Shown: piece after piece, positions 40,827 through 52,515 of the stretch
Position numbering within the stretch: position 1 is the stretch's first letter
Layout of the letters: every line of letters begins with the position of its first letter
Origin: Corallococcus sp. EGB
GTDB taxonomy: Bacteria > Myxococcota > Myxococcia > Myxococcales > Myxococcaceae
DNA: 64,000 nucleotides
Assembly: GCF_019968905.1 (NCBI RefSeq)
Contig: NZ_CP079946.1
Span: 4,278,001-4,342,000, forward strand
Reading direction: 5' to 3'
Notes under the pieces: model-generated
What the model saw: the letters and a program-made list of their open reading frames with translations, nothing else
Databases searched by the model: none
Told to the model about the DNA's origin: nothing
Translations under genes and position numbers: made by a program

Positions 40827-43046
40827 ATGCAGCCGTCGGTTGAACCCTCCTGGCCAGAGCCGCTCCTGGCGCTCCACGCTCGCGTCGCCGCCACGGCGCC
40901 GCGAGAGGCCGCGGCGTCGAGCGCGGAGTGGCGCGAGGACTTCGCCCGCTGGGTGCGCGGCGCTTCGCTGGAGGAGCGCACACGCGCCCAGGCCGCCGCG
41001 TGGGAACGGCTGTCCCCGGGTGAGCGCACACCGTCCGAGCTCCTCTTCCTGCTGTCCACCCTCAGCGAGCTGCTCTGGCCGTATGAAGAGCCGCGCCTGG
41101 GGCTCTTGAAGCAGTTGCTCGCGCGACGGGACGCCGCGGTGACGGCGCTCCGGGAAGCGGGGGACCCGGAGAACGCCGACCGCATCCATCGTGAGTCCAC
41201 CGTCACCATCTCCACGGTGCTCACGCGCTTCCTCAAGCGCCACCCGGAGGCGCTGTCGACGCTGGTGCGCGAGGTGCCCTGCACCTACGACGGCCGCGCG
41301 CTGCGCTTCCAGGACGCGGTGGAGGTGGACCTCAAGTACGTCATGGGCACGGGCGCGAAGTCGGTGGACCTCCTGGAGCAGCTGCGCTCGCTGCTCCCCG
41401 ACACGCGCGACGGTGGCCGCGACAAGCTCACCGACTTCATCCGCACGCGCGCGGCCCGCATTCCATGGCGTGAAGCCAGTGAAGTGCTGGGCGAGCGCCT
41501 CTTCGCGCTGGCCACGTCGCCGGATGGCCGCAGCGGCATGCGCGGCTTCCTCGCGTGCTACCCCAACGGGCGCAAGGAGCCGGACTGGTGCTCGCGCGCG
41601 GGGCTCCTGCTGGCGCGCACCGTGGAGGTGGGTGGACCGCCCGCGGTGGTGGAGAACCTCTGCGACCTGCTCACGCTCTTCGACGCGCCCCCGGTGGACG
41701 GGCTGCGCGGCGCCCTGGGCGCGCTCGTGCAGAGCGACTTCGAGACGGCCGCGGACCTGGGCCACGCGCGCTTCGTGCTCGACCACTGCCAGGGCACGAT
41801 GCGCAAGAGCGAGCCCGCGCTGGCGCTCACGCTGCTGTGGCTGGAGGAGCGCCTGTTCCGCGCCTCCGTGCGGCGCGGCGTGCCGGAGGCGTTCGAGCGG
41901 CGCACCCGGGCTCGCGCGAAGCTGGAGTCGCTGTCCGGCTTCATGCATCTGGTGTGGCTGGCGGAGGAGTGCGCGGAGATGTGGCCGCGCTTCCGCACGC
42001 CCGCGCGCCCCGGGTTGGACGGACTCGTCGCGTGGCGCGCGGAGGTCGCGCGGCGCATGGGCAACAAGCCCGTGCTTCGCAAGGCCGCCATCGAGTTCCT
42101 CCTGTGGTGCGCGCCGGACGAGGCCTCGTCGGAGGCGGAGCTGGCCACGCTGACGCTGGTGCGCACGGCCACGGACCGGCGGCTGGTGCGCCGCATGCTG
42201 GAGCACCCGTCGCCTCGGGCCCGCTTCCGTGCACGCGCGCTTCAGTCCTTCCTCCAGGCCGGAGCGGGGCAGGGCGCTGCTCCCGTCGAGCCCTCCGAGC
42301 CCGCGACGCTGACCGGCTCCCTGCGCCACCTGCACGCGACGCGCTCGGTGCACGTGGGCGGCCGCACGTGGCTGCGCGATCGCGACCTGGAGGACCTGCT
42401 GGTGGGCGCGGTGGGGCGCGTGGAGGCGGAGACCGCCCAGCAGCATCCGCGCCGCTTCCGCGAGGAGACGCCGGCGCTGATCGCGGGGATGCTCGACGGC
42501 CTGCGGTCGGAATGGGAGCGCGCGCAGGCGGACCTGGGTTCGCTGGTGTCATCGCCGCTGTCGTTGGCCATGGCGGTGCACCGCCATCCTGAAGCTCCGC
42601 CGGACGCCGCGTCCGACATCGCCTTCGTCGTGTCGGTGGAGCGCGAGGGATTCGTGCGCACCCGCCGCGTCGTCCGCGCGCAGGTGGCGAAGCTGGAGCA
42701 GCGTGGGGAAGGGCAGTGGTTGCCCACGTTCCGCCTGGGCCGTGAGCGCCTGGACGCGCTGCTCTCCCGCACCGAGGCTGCCTTCTGCCTCTTCCTGGTG
42801 CCCGCCTTCGTGCGTCCGGAGCTGTGGGTGATGCCGGCCCGCCTGGCCCGTGCGTTGATGGAGGCCCAGGGCGCCCTGTCCGGCGTGCCCCGCGAGGCCG
42901 CGCAGGGCGCGTCCCGGCCCCTGGCGCAGTGGCTGGTGTACGACGTGCTGGGCCTGTGGGTGGGCGACGAGCGCCCCGACGTCATCGACGCCTCCCGCGA
43001 GGGAGAGGCCGCCGCCGGCTTCGTGGTGGACGTCACCGTGCGCTGA
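40827..43046 (+). CDS. Large orphan protein: helical N-terminus and possible nuclease-like C-terminal domain
   Basis: I do not recognise this 739-residue protein. Residues 1 to about 475 are almost all alpha-helical, a repeat-like array. A Pro/Glu linker follows (about 475-490). The last 200 residues show an alternating pattern, DIAFVVSVEREGFVRTRRVV then RAQVAKLEQ and FCLFLVPAFVRPELWVMPA, which resembles PD-(D/E)XK nuclease-like domains in which a D, then an (E/Q)xK, precede an aromatic strand. The key Q is out of register (QVAK), so activity is doubtful. There is no signal peptide. It is 96 bases downstream of the oxidoreductase gene. Defence or DNA repair is speculation. Confidence 0.75.
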   Translation: MQPSVEPSWPEPLLALHARVAATAPREAAASSAEWREDFARWVRGASLEERTRAQAAAWERLSPGERTPSELLFLLSTLSELLWPYEEPRLGLLKQLLARRDAAVTALREAGDPENADRIHRESTVTISTVLTRFLKRHPEALSTLVREVPCTYDGRALRFQDAVEVDLKYVMGTGAKSVDLLEQLRSLLPDTRDGGRDKLTDFIRTRAARIPWREASEVLGERLFALATSPDGRSGMRGFLACYPNGRKEPDWCSRAGLLLARTVEVGGPPAVVENLCDLLTLFDAPPVDGLRGALGALVQSDFETAADLGHARFVLDHCQGTMRKSEPALALTLLWLEERLFRASVRRGVPEAFERRTRARAKLESLSGFMHLVWLAEECAEMWPRFRTPARPGLDGLVAWRAEVARRMGNKPVLRKAAIEFLLWCAPDEASSEAELATLTLVRTATDRRLVRRMLEHPSPRARFRARALQSFLQAGAGQGAAPVEPSEPATLTGSLRHLHATRSVHVGGRTWLRDRDLEDLLVGAVGRVEAETAQQHPRRFREETPALIAGMLDGLRSEWERAQADLGSLVSSPLSLAMAVHRHPEAPPDAASDIAFVVSVEREGFVRTRRVVRAQVAKLEQRGEGQWLPTFRLGRERLDALLSRTEAAFCLFLVPAFVRPELWVMPARLARALMEAQGALSGVPREAAQGASRPLAQWLVYDVLGLWVGDERPDVIDASREGEAAAGFVVDVTVR

Positions 43047-43061
43047 GCCCGCGGAAATGCC

Positions 43062-43133
43062 CCCGGGAATTGTCCGGGAATATCCAGAAGCCCCGGCGTA
43101 AAGGCGGATGAGGGGTGCTGGAACATTCCCGGG
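43062..43133. promoter_or_regulatory. CCGGGAAT direct and inverted repeats upstream of the CxxCH lipoprotein
   Basis: CCGGGAAT occurs twice as direct repeats 11 bases apart (43063-43070 and 43074-43081), about one helical turn, and once inverted as ATTCCCGG (43125-43132), with another CCCGGG just after. The cluster lies 100-170 bases before the start at 43233. It could be an operator or a folded leader. Confidence 0.4.
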
Positions 43134-43232
43134 AGGGGTCCCGGGTCACAGGTCCAACCGTCGGCTGACGGGATGGCATGCCTCCACGCGCGCGTCGTCG
43201 CCGTGTCTCCAGGAAAGCGAGAGGCATTCGTC

Positions 43233-44987
43233 ATGAAGACTTCGTTGCGAGCGGCGTGGGCCCTGCTGGGCCTGGCCGCCACGGCCGCGTTGGGGGCGTG
43301 TGGTGAAGGCGCCGGAATGAACGCCGAGCACCGGCTCGTGTCGTCCTCCGGCGAGCCCGTCCTCGCCCAACAGACGTCGGCGTTGTCGGACACGCTGGAG
43401 CAGTACGCGGCCAAGTGCGACGCGGCCATCGGTGCGACGGTGCCGGACTTCAACTGCGAGCTGGGCACGCTCGTGCCCACGACGAACCACGTCAACGGCA
43501 AGTGCGACCGGCCCAACCGGCTCAACGAGCAGTGCGATCCGGGCAGCCGCTTCCAGGTGCTGAAGGACACGGCGGACGTGTCCATCGTCGCGCACTGCCG
43601 CAAGCAGGGGAACGCGGCGAACTACTACGGCGACATCGCCGTCATCCAGACGAACAAGAAGAACGGTGCCACCTGCTTCTACCAGGCGCTGGGCACGCTC
43701 TATGGCGCGGACGTGAAGGCGCCCTCCAAGGGCACGGGCGCGTGGAGCTGGAAGACGCCCGCGGACACCGCGGCCATCCGCTGCGTGCGCTGCCATGACA
43801 ACGGGGCCATCATCCGCTCGCCATACCTGACGCAGCTGACGGGCGTGAACAAGCTGCCGGGCGCGGGCGACTACGGCTTCAACCACGACCAGCCCTACCG
43901 CTTCATCGGCGCGGACTTCGCGACGTGGAAGGCCTACAAGGTCGAGGTCGCCGGCAACGTGTGCCTGGGCTGCCACCGCATGGGCACCAACAACCAGCTG
44001 GGCTACGACGACGGCGTCGCGCTGGACCTGGGCATCCGCGCCACCGCGACGTCGGAGGTGGCGAAGAACCCGCACTCGCCCGCGTCGCCCATCTGGATGA
44101 CGCCGGGCGCCACGTACTACGACGCGGACAACGCGGCCGCCGCGGCAGCCATCCGCGCGTGCGCGCTGCGCCGCAACGAGGTGCCGCTGCCCAACACCTC
44201 CACCTGCCGCATCACCCAATACACGGACGTGGGCGTCCCCAACCTCCCGGGCACCTTCACCGCGGTGTGGGAGCCGGGCACGCAGCCGGAGATCCAGGCC
44301 TACGCCCGCACCTACGCGGAGTACCGCGAGAAGTATGATCAGCTCTGGTCGCAGGGCTGGCGGTTGCACACGCTGCAGCCGTACGTGGTGGGGACGCAGG
44401 TGCTCTACAACGCCGTCTGGCGCCCGAGCACCGAGGGGGAGATCCAGCTCTACGGTGCCACGTACACCGCCTTCCGCGCGAAGTATGACGAGCTGTGGCC
44501 GCAGGGCTGGCGCCTGAAGCTGCTCCAGCCGTACGTGGTGAACGGTCAGACGTACTACACGGCCGTCTGGCGCCCGAGCACCGAAGGGGAGATCCAGCTC
44601 TATGGCGCCGCGTATGCGTCGTACCGCTCGACGTACGACTCGCTGTGGCCGCAGGGCTGGCGTCTGAAGCTGCTCCAGCCATACGTGGTGAACGGTCAGA
44701 CGTTCTACACGGCTGTGTGGCGCCCCAGCACCGAGGGCGAGGTGCAGGTGTACGGCGTCACGTACGCGTCCTACCGCGCGACGTATGACTCGCTGTGGCC
44801 GCAGGGCTGGCGCCTGAAGCTGCTGGAGCCCTTCGTCGTGAACGGGCAGACGCTCTACACGGCGGTCTGGCGCCCGAGCACCGCGAGCGAGACCCAGCGG
44901 TATGACTCGGACTACAGTAGCTACCGCGAGCGCTACGACGAGCTGTGGCCGCAGGGCTGGCGCCTGAAGATCCTCCGCGCCTACTGA
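43233..44987 (+). CDS. Lipoprotein with two CxxCH heme motifs and five tandem repeat domains
   Basis: A 584-residue lipoprotein (lipobox LGAC near residue 22). The middle region carries two heme c attachment motifs, RCVRCHD and VCLGCHR, so it is probably a periplasmic or surface cytochrome. From residue about 344 to the end there are five copies of a 50-residue repeat whose core is LWPQGWRLKLLQPYVVNGQ followed by AVWRPST; this matches my memory of the 'bacterial tandem repeat domain 1' family. The repeats have a constant 150-base DNA period and are nearly identical in the middle copies, which suggests recent expansion. ATG 43233 has GAGAGG upstream. Function unknown. Confidence 0.85.
   Translation: MKTSLRAAWALLGLAATAALGACGEGAGMNAEHRLVSSSGEPVLAQQTSALSDTLEQYAAKCDAAIGATVPDFNCELGTLVPTTNHVNGKCDRPNRLNEQCDPGSRFQVLKDTADVSIVAHCRKQGNAANYYGDIAVIQTNKKNGATCFYQALGTLYGADVKAPSKGTGAWSWKTPADTAAIRCVRCHDNGAIIRSPYLTQLTGVNKLPGAGDYGFNHDQPYRFIGADFATWKAYKVEVAGNVCLGCHRMGTNNQLGYDDGVALDLGIRATATSEVAKNPHSPASPIWMTPGATYYDADNAAAAAAIRACALRRNEVPLPNTSTCRITQYTDVGVPNLPGTFTAVWEPGTQPEIQAYARTYAEYREKYDQLWSQGWRLHTLQPYVVGTQVLYNAVWRPSTEGEIQLYGATYTAFRAKYDELWPQGWRLKLLQPYVVNGQTYYTAVWRPSTEGEIQLYGAAYASYRSTYDSLWPQGWRLKLLQPYVVNGQTFYTAVWRPSTEGEVQVYGVTYASYRATYDSLWPQGWRLKLLEPFVVNGQTLYTAVWRPSTASETQRYDSDYSSYRERYDELWPQGWRLKILRAY
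44262..44984 (+). repeat. Five tandem 150-bp coding repeats
   Basis: The anchor GCAGGGCTGG recurs at 44351, 44501, 44651, 44801 and 44951, exactly 150 bases apart. The repeat spans 50 codons starting with AVW; the last copy is cut short by the stop. Copies two to four differ in few bases, so unit number may vary between strains. Confidence 0.92.
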
Positions 44988-45239
44988 GCGCGGGCCACCA
45001 TCCATCACGGGTTCCGGGGGGGGACCGTTTCCTCAATGAACATACCGAGCGAGAAGTTCGCCGTGCCGCGTTTCCACTGCGAGATGAAGTCGGAGCAGAA
45101 GGGGGCGCGCGCACGGGCTCCGGATGAACGTCCGGGGACGTACGTGGACGGGGTCCGGTTTCGCCAATCCCGGGCCCGGGGACGCGGAGACTCCACCGGG
45201 GCATATCCGCCCGTGCGCCACGACGCGCGGGACGTGTCG

Positions 45240-46295
<1,056 letters not shown>

Positions 46296-46355
46296 CGCGG
46301 AGCCTCCCGCACAAATCCCGCGCGCGGCGGCACCGGGTGTCGGAGAATCCGCCGC

Positions 46356-47228
46356 ATGTCCGCTCCCATCCTCGACCTGCACACGCTCCCGTCGATGCCA
46401 GCCACGCTGCTGCGCGCGGCCAATCCCTTCGGGAAGTCCCGGGGCGCCACCTCGCTGCCCGCCCTGACGCTGCGGGCCCATGGCTGCCGCGCGTCGCCCG
46501 CGCTGTTGGAGCGCTACCGGACCGCGTGTGGCTTCGACACCGATGGCTTCCTGCCGCTCACATATCCGCAGGTGCTGGCGACACCGCTGCACATGCAACT
46601 GCTGGGGCTGCCCGGCTTCCCGTACTCCGCGATGGGCATGGTGCACGTGCGCAACTGCATCCAGCAGCACCGCCGCATCCCGGACACCGCCGCGCTCACG
46701 GTCGCCTGCCGCTTCGAAGCCCGGCGTGAAGTGCTCGCGGGCCACGAGTTCGATATCGAGACGCGCATCGAATCCCAGGAGACCGGCGAGCTGCTCTGGC
46801 AGGCCGTCAGCACCATGCTCCGCCGCCACGCCGCCCGGAAGGAGAAGGACGGGGCGCGCAAGGCTCCTCCGCCGGAGGACATGCGCTTCGCGTCCAGCCG
46901 CCCCGCGCCCTGGAGCATCCCCGCGGACACCGGGCGCCGCTACGCCCGGGCCTCCGGCGACTTCAACCCCATCCACCTCACCGCCGTCACCGCGAAGCCC
47001 TTCGGCTTCCCGCGCGCCATCGCGCACGGCATGTGGACGCTCGCGCGCTGCGTGGCGGAGCTGGGCGAAGCGGCCCACGTGGACCCGCTCCGCCTGGACT
47101 GCGACTTCAAGAAGCCCCTCCTCCTGCCGTCGCGCGTGACGTTCCAGACGGCTCGCGAGTCCGGGGGCGTGGCGTTCCGCGTGCTGTCGGAGGAGGGGAA
47201 GCCGCACCTCGTGGGGCGGCTGGGCTGA
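46356..47228 (+). CDS. MaoC-like (hotdog) dehydratase family protein
   Basis: A 290-residue protein. The C-terminal half is a MaoC-type hydratase domain: YARASGDFNPIHL holds the catalytic Asp and His and FPRAIAHGMWTLAR the partner helix. The N-terminal half has weaker hotdog features, so it may be a double-hotdog protein. Such proteins hydrate enoyl-CoA or enoyl-ACP thioesters. It follows the sigma-54 activator by 60 bases on the same strand and might be in the same transcript. Substrate unknown. Confidence 0.88.
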   Translation: MSAPILDLHTLPSMPATLLRAANPFGKSRGATSLPALTLRAHGCRASPALLERYRTACGFDTDGFLPLTYPQVLATPLHMQLLGLPGFPYSAMGMVHVRNCIQQHRRIPDTAALTVACRFEARREVLAGHEFDIETRIESQETGELLWQAVSTMLRRHAARKEKDGARKAPPPEDMRFASSRPAPWSIPADTGRRYARASGDFNPIHLTAVTAKPFGFPRAIAHGMWTLARCVAELGEAAHVDPLRLDCDFKKPLLLPSRVTFQTARESGGVAFRVLSEEGKPHLVGRLG

Positions 47229-47279
47229 CAACGGCGGGCGGGGCGCGCCGGCGGGCCGGGGAGGGGCCCGCCAGGCGCG

Positions 47280-47516
47280 TCAGTCACTCAGCTCCGGCAA
47301 ATCCGGCAGGCTGTCCGGATCCAACTTCATCAGGGCGCACAGCCGGCTCAGCGTGGGGATGGTGGGGACCATCACCCCTCGCTCGACGCGGGCCAGCACT
47401 TCCACGCCCAGTTCCAGATGCTCGGCGACCTCCTCCATGGAGAGCCCCGCCTGCTGCCGCGCTGCCTTCAGCGCGGCGCCAAGCGCCTCGGCCCGCTCTC
47501 TCCGACTCTGTGTCAT
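47280..47516 (-). CDS. Small XRE-family HTH regulator
   Basis: A 78-residue single-domain DNA-binding protein. LGAALKAARQQAGLSMEEVAE and LARVERGVMVPTIPTLSRL form the five-helix XRE/Cro fold; there is no effector domain. It begins at ATG 47516 with only a weak ribosome site. The gene is convergent with the MaoC-like gene, and no target can be named. Confidence 0.88.
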   Translation of the reverse strand: MTQSRRERAEALGAALKAARQQAGLSMEEVAEHLELGVEVLARVERGVMVPTIPTLSRLCALMKLDPDSLPDLPELSD

Positions 47517-47837
47517 CCCCCGAGCATGGCGCCATCCGGCCCGCGCGTCACTTGAATCCCACACGCCCCCCACAAGGACGGTGGCCCGGCCGGGAAGCGC
47601 CTCCGCGGGACGTGAAGTCCCCAACAGCCTGCTTCCCCCAGGGTCCGGGCCGCCGCCATGTCCCCCGCGCGCCCCCGCCGCTGCCCTGGACGCCGGGGCC
47701 GGGTGGGGTGGCCACGCGTCCCGGCCATGCGCACGCTCCTGGCCAGGAGGGGCCTTGCGCATTGGCGCCGGGCAGGGGCTGTGTTACGCCGCCGCACCCT
47801 GCCTTCCATCTTTGGGACCCCAATCGAGGAGAAGTAA
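47517..47837. other. Intergenic stretch without a recognisable gene
   Basis: Between the XRE gene and mutT lie 321 bases of very GC-rich sequence. I see no gene with convincing codon bias on either strand, no tRNA and no clear terminator. The last 12 bases hold the GAGGAGAAGTAA ribosome site of mutT. Confidence 0.5.
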
Positions 47838-48245
47838 ATGACCCGTCGTCACGTGCGAGTCGTCGGCGCGATGCTCCAGAACGAGATGGGTCGCTACCTC
47901 ATCACCCAGCGTCCTCCCACCGCGTCGCTGCCCCTGCTCTGGGAGTTCCCGGGCGGCCGCGTGGAGGAGGGGGAGCACGACGCGGCGGCGCTCGCCCGCG
48001 AGCTCCACGAGGAGATGGGGGTCCACATCGAGGTGCTCGAGCAGGTCATGCACACCCGCCACGAGTACCCCACCTACGACATCGACTTCCGGGTGTTCCG
48101 CTGCCGCCTGAGCCACCCGGACGCGGAGATCCACCACCTGCGCGTGCACGATCACCGCTGGGTCGCGCTGGAGGAGATGGGCCAGTACCGCTTCCCCGAC
48201 GCGGATGCGAAGACGCTGGCCCGGCTGCTGGACCTGGACCACTGA
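47838..48245 (+). CDS. mutT: NUDIX hydrolase, MutT-like (8-oxo-dGTP diphosphatase)
   Basis: A 135-residue enzyme that probably cleanses oxidised nucleotides from the pool. The NUDIX box is complete: GGRVEEGEHDAAALARELHE with EEMGV (about residues 36-60). LPLLWEFPGGR and YRFPDADAKTLARLL match MutT. Other NUDIX substrates cannot be excluded. ATG 47838 has GAGGAG eight bases before it. The next gene starts three bases after its stop. Confidence 0.92.
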   Translation: MTRRHVRVVGAMLQNEMGRYLITQRPPTASLPLLWEFPGGRVEEGEHDAAALARELHEEMGVHIEVLEQVMHTRHEYPTYDIDFRVFRCRLSHPDAEIHHLRVHDHRWVALEEMGQYRFPDADAKTLARLLDLDH

Positions 48246-48247
48246 CC

Positions 48248-49186
48248 GTGCGCTCCCCCCTGCGTCTGTTCGCCGTCGCGGGCCTCCTTTTGTCCACCGC
48301 CTGCTCCGGCACCCGCCCCACGCCCACCGCCTCCCGGGCCCCGGCCGCCGGCATGCAGCAGGTGCCCGCCACGGGGCTGGAGGGATGCCTGCTCTACGCG
48401 GATGGCCGCCAGACGGGCACCGTGCCCCGCCAGGCGCCGGAGCTGTCCGGCCTGGCCGCCAGCGAGCGCCACCCGGGCATCTTCTGGGGACACAACGACT
48501 CCAACAACCCCTTCGAGCTGTTCGCCCTGGACGAGACGGGCGCGGTGAAGGCCACGCTGACGCTCACCGGCGCGGATCCCCGCGACATCGAGGACGTGGC
48601 CGTGGGGCCGTGCGCGCCGGGCCACAAGGACAGCTGCATCTTCCTGGCGGACACCGGCGACAACTTCGAGCGCCGCAAGGAGGTGCGCCTCTTCCGGCTG
48701 CCGGAGCCCGGCTCCGTCGCCAACGCCACGCTCCCGGTGGAGACGCTGCCCTTCACCTATGAGGACGGCGCCCACGACGCCGAGTCCCTGATCATCGACG
48801 CCCGCACCGGGCAGGTGGGCATCCTCACCAAGACGCGCGCGTCGCTGGGCGACCTGTACTCGGTGGAGGGGCTGAAGCCCGGGGCCACCGGCAAGGCGCG
48901 CAAGCTGGGCACCCTGCGCGTGCCGGACGACGTGGACCGCCTGTCCACCGCCGCCGCGCTGCATCCCTCCGGCGAGCGCCTGCTGGTGCGCACGTACACC
49001 CGCGTGTGGGAGCTGCGCCGCCCGGACGCGAAGCGGCTGGAGGACTTCGTCCACGCGCAGGTGGTGGAGGTGCCGGGCGCCAGCCAGGCCCAGGCGGAGG
49101 CCGTGACGTACCTCCAGGATGGCCGCGGCTACCTGTTGGGCAGTGAGTTCGCGGGCGAGCCCCTGGTTCGCGTGGACTGCCGCTGA
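48248..49186 (+). CDS. Lipoprotein, probable beta-propeller
   Basis: A 312-residue lipoprotein starting at GTG 48248 (lipobox LLSTAC). The mature part has repeated strand blocks with Asp turns, GIFWGHNDSNNPFELFALDE, DPRDIEDVAVGPC, SCIFLADTGDNFERR and DAESLIIDARTGQVGILTK, the pattern of beta-propeller proteins that bind calcium or phosphate esters. A phytase-like function is possible but not shown. It directly follows mutT and is probably cotranscribed. Confidence 0.85.
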   Translation: MRSPLRLFAVAGLLLSTACSGTRPTPTASRAPAAGMQQVPATGLEGCLLYADGRQTGTVPRQAPELSGLAASERHPGIFWGHNDSNNPFELFALDETGAVKATLTLTGADPRDIEDVAVGPCAPGHKDSCIFLADTGDNFERRKEVRLFRLPEPGSVANATLPVETLPFTYEDGAHDAESLIIDARTGQVGILTKTRASLGDLYSVEGLKPGATGKARKLGTLRVPDDVDRLSTAAALHPSGERLLVRTYTRVWELRRPDAKRLEDFVHAQVVEVPGASQAQAEAVTYLQDGRGYLLGSEFAGEPLVRVDCR

Positions 49187-49326
49187 CCGGACAGTCCCGA
49201 CCTCGTTCGTCGTCATCCGATCACGCCCTGCGGTTGACGGCTTGGCGGAGGTGACCATCTTTGGCCGGCTGAGGGAACCGTCACACGACATGGTGTCGGT
49301 GTGTACGGGGGAGGGGGAGGGCGAGC

Positions 49327-51381
<2,055 letters not shown>

Positions 51382-51486
51382 CGCGTGCCTGCCTGCCCTC
51401 CGGGCAGACGTTCGCCCACCGGATCCACCGCCAGCCTGCGGTGGCCGGTGGGCGAAATTACCTTCCTGCGACAAGGAGGCGTCGCC

Positions 51487-51735
51487 GTGGAGAACCGGAT
51501 TGGAAAGAGCTACGTCGCGCGCAAAGCGCTGTTCGCCAAGGGCCTGAAGGACGGCCGGCTCACGGTGCAGGAGATCGAGGAGGCGCTCCCCGCGGGGACG
51601 CTGACGGCCGCCGAGCGGTGGCTCCTCTACTACTCCCTTCGCGCCGCTCAGGTGGAGATCATCGATGAGGTGACCGGGCAGGTGGATCACGGCTTCATGG
51701 CGGAAGCGCCGCCAGCGGCCCCATCCAACCATTAG
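51487..51735 (+). CDS. Stand-alone sigma-70 region 1.1-like protein
   Basis: An 82-residue protein starting at GTG 51487 behind a perfect AAGGAGG. About residues 11-60 align with region 1.1 of housekeeping sigma factors: ALFAKGLKDGRLTVQEIEEA matches the kGkeqGyLTyaEvn core, and YYSLRAAQVEIIDE matches the miNDMGIqVmEe end. Regions 1.2-4 are absent. In RpoD this domain occupies the DNA channel of RNA polymerase and regulates promoter opening, so a free copy could act as an inhibitor or modulator. It lies between ftsH2 and grpE. Family assignment rests on sequence likeness only. Confidence 0.8.
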   Translation: MENRIGKSYVARKALFAKGLKDGRLTVQEIEEALPAGTLTAAERWLLYYSLRAAQVEIIDEVTGQVDHGFMAEAPPAAPSNH

Positions 51736-51819
51736 GCGCGTTGACAGCCCCGTCCTCGCGGTTAGGTTCGCGCCACTCAACGAGGTTCGTTTCTTCCAAC
51801 CCCTGGCGCAGGTTCGACA

Positions 51820-52407
51820 ATGGACGGCAATCCCCGCAGCGACGAAACCCCGGAGACGCAGGCTCCTACCGAGACGGAGGTGGAGGCTGCTGCCGGCACG
51901 CAGCCCGAGCCCGCCCAGGACGGTGAGGTGGCGCGGCTCCAGGCGGAGCTGGAGGCGGCGCGCCGTCGGGTGAACGAGCTGGCGCGGGGGCTCCAGGACC
52001 TCACCAAGGACCGCGAGGAGTTCAAGCAGCGCATCACCCGGGAACGGGAGCGCATGCTGGACGTGGAGCGCGGCAACGTGGCCCGCACGCTGCTGGAGGC
52101 CATTGACGAGCTGGACCTGGCGCTGGCCGCCAGCCACCAGGACACGTCACCCCTGGCGCAGGGCGTGCGGATGATCCGCGAAAGCCTGCTGTCCAAGGCC
52201 CAGGCCACCGGCATCGAGCGCCTCCAGGTGTTGGGCCGCCCCTTTGATCCGAACGTGGCCGAGGCGGCGGACATGGAGGTCACCCCGGTGCAGGGAGACG
52301 ACCAGAAGGTGGTCGCCGAGTTCCGCGCGGGCTACCGCCTGAAGGACCGCATCATCCGCCCCGCCCGGGTGAAGGTGGCCCGGTACGTGGCCCCGGCCCA
52401 GGCCTGA
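51820..52407 (+). CDS. grpE: Nucleotide exchange factor GrpE
   Basis: GrpE releases ADP from DnaK. The 195-residue protein has an acidic, disordered N-terminus, a long coiled coil (about 38-100, ARLQAELEAARRRVNELARG), the four-helix part and the C-terminal beta wing with GRPFDPNVAEAADMEVTP and DRIIRPARVKVA. dnaK and dnaJ are not in the window. Start ATG 51820. Confidence 0.93.
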   Translation: MDGNPRSDETPETQAPTETEVEAAAGTQPEPAQDGEVARLQAELEAARRRVNELARGLQDLTKDREEFKQRITRERERMLDVERGNVARTLLEAIDELDLALAASHQDTSPLAQGVRMIRESLLSKAQATGIERLQVLGRPFDPNVAEAADMEVTPVQGDDQKVVAEFRAGYRLKDRIIRPARVKVARYVAPAQA

Positions 52408-52515
52408 AGTCCCCCCTCGCGCCCCCGCCCGTGGCAGGGGCGTGGACGGGGAAGGGCGCAGGACGCCCATGTGTTGGGCGCTGATGCCATGGCCCGCCGT
52501 GTAAGCTGCCGCCCC

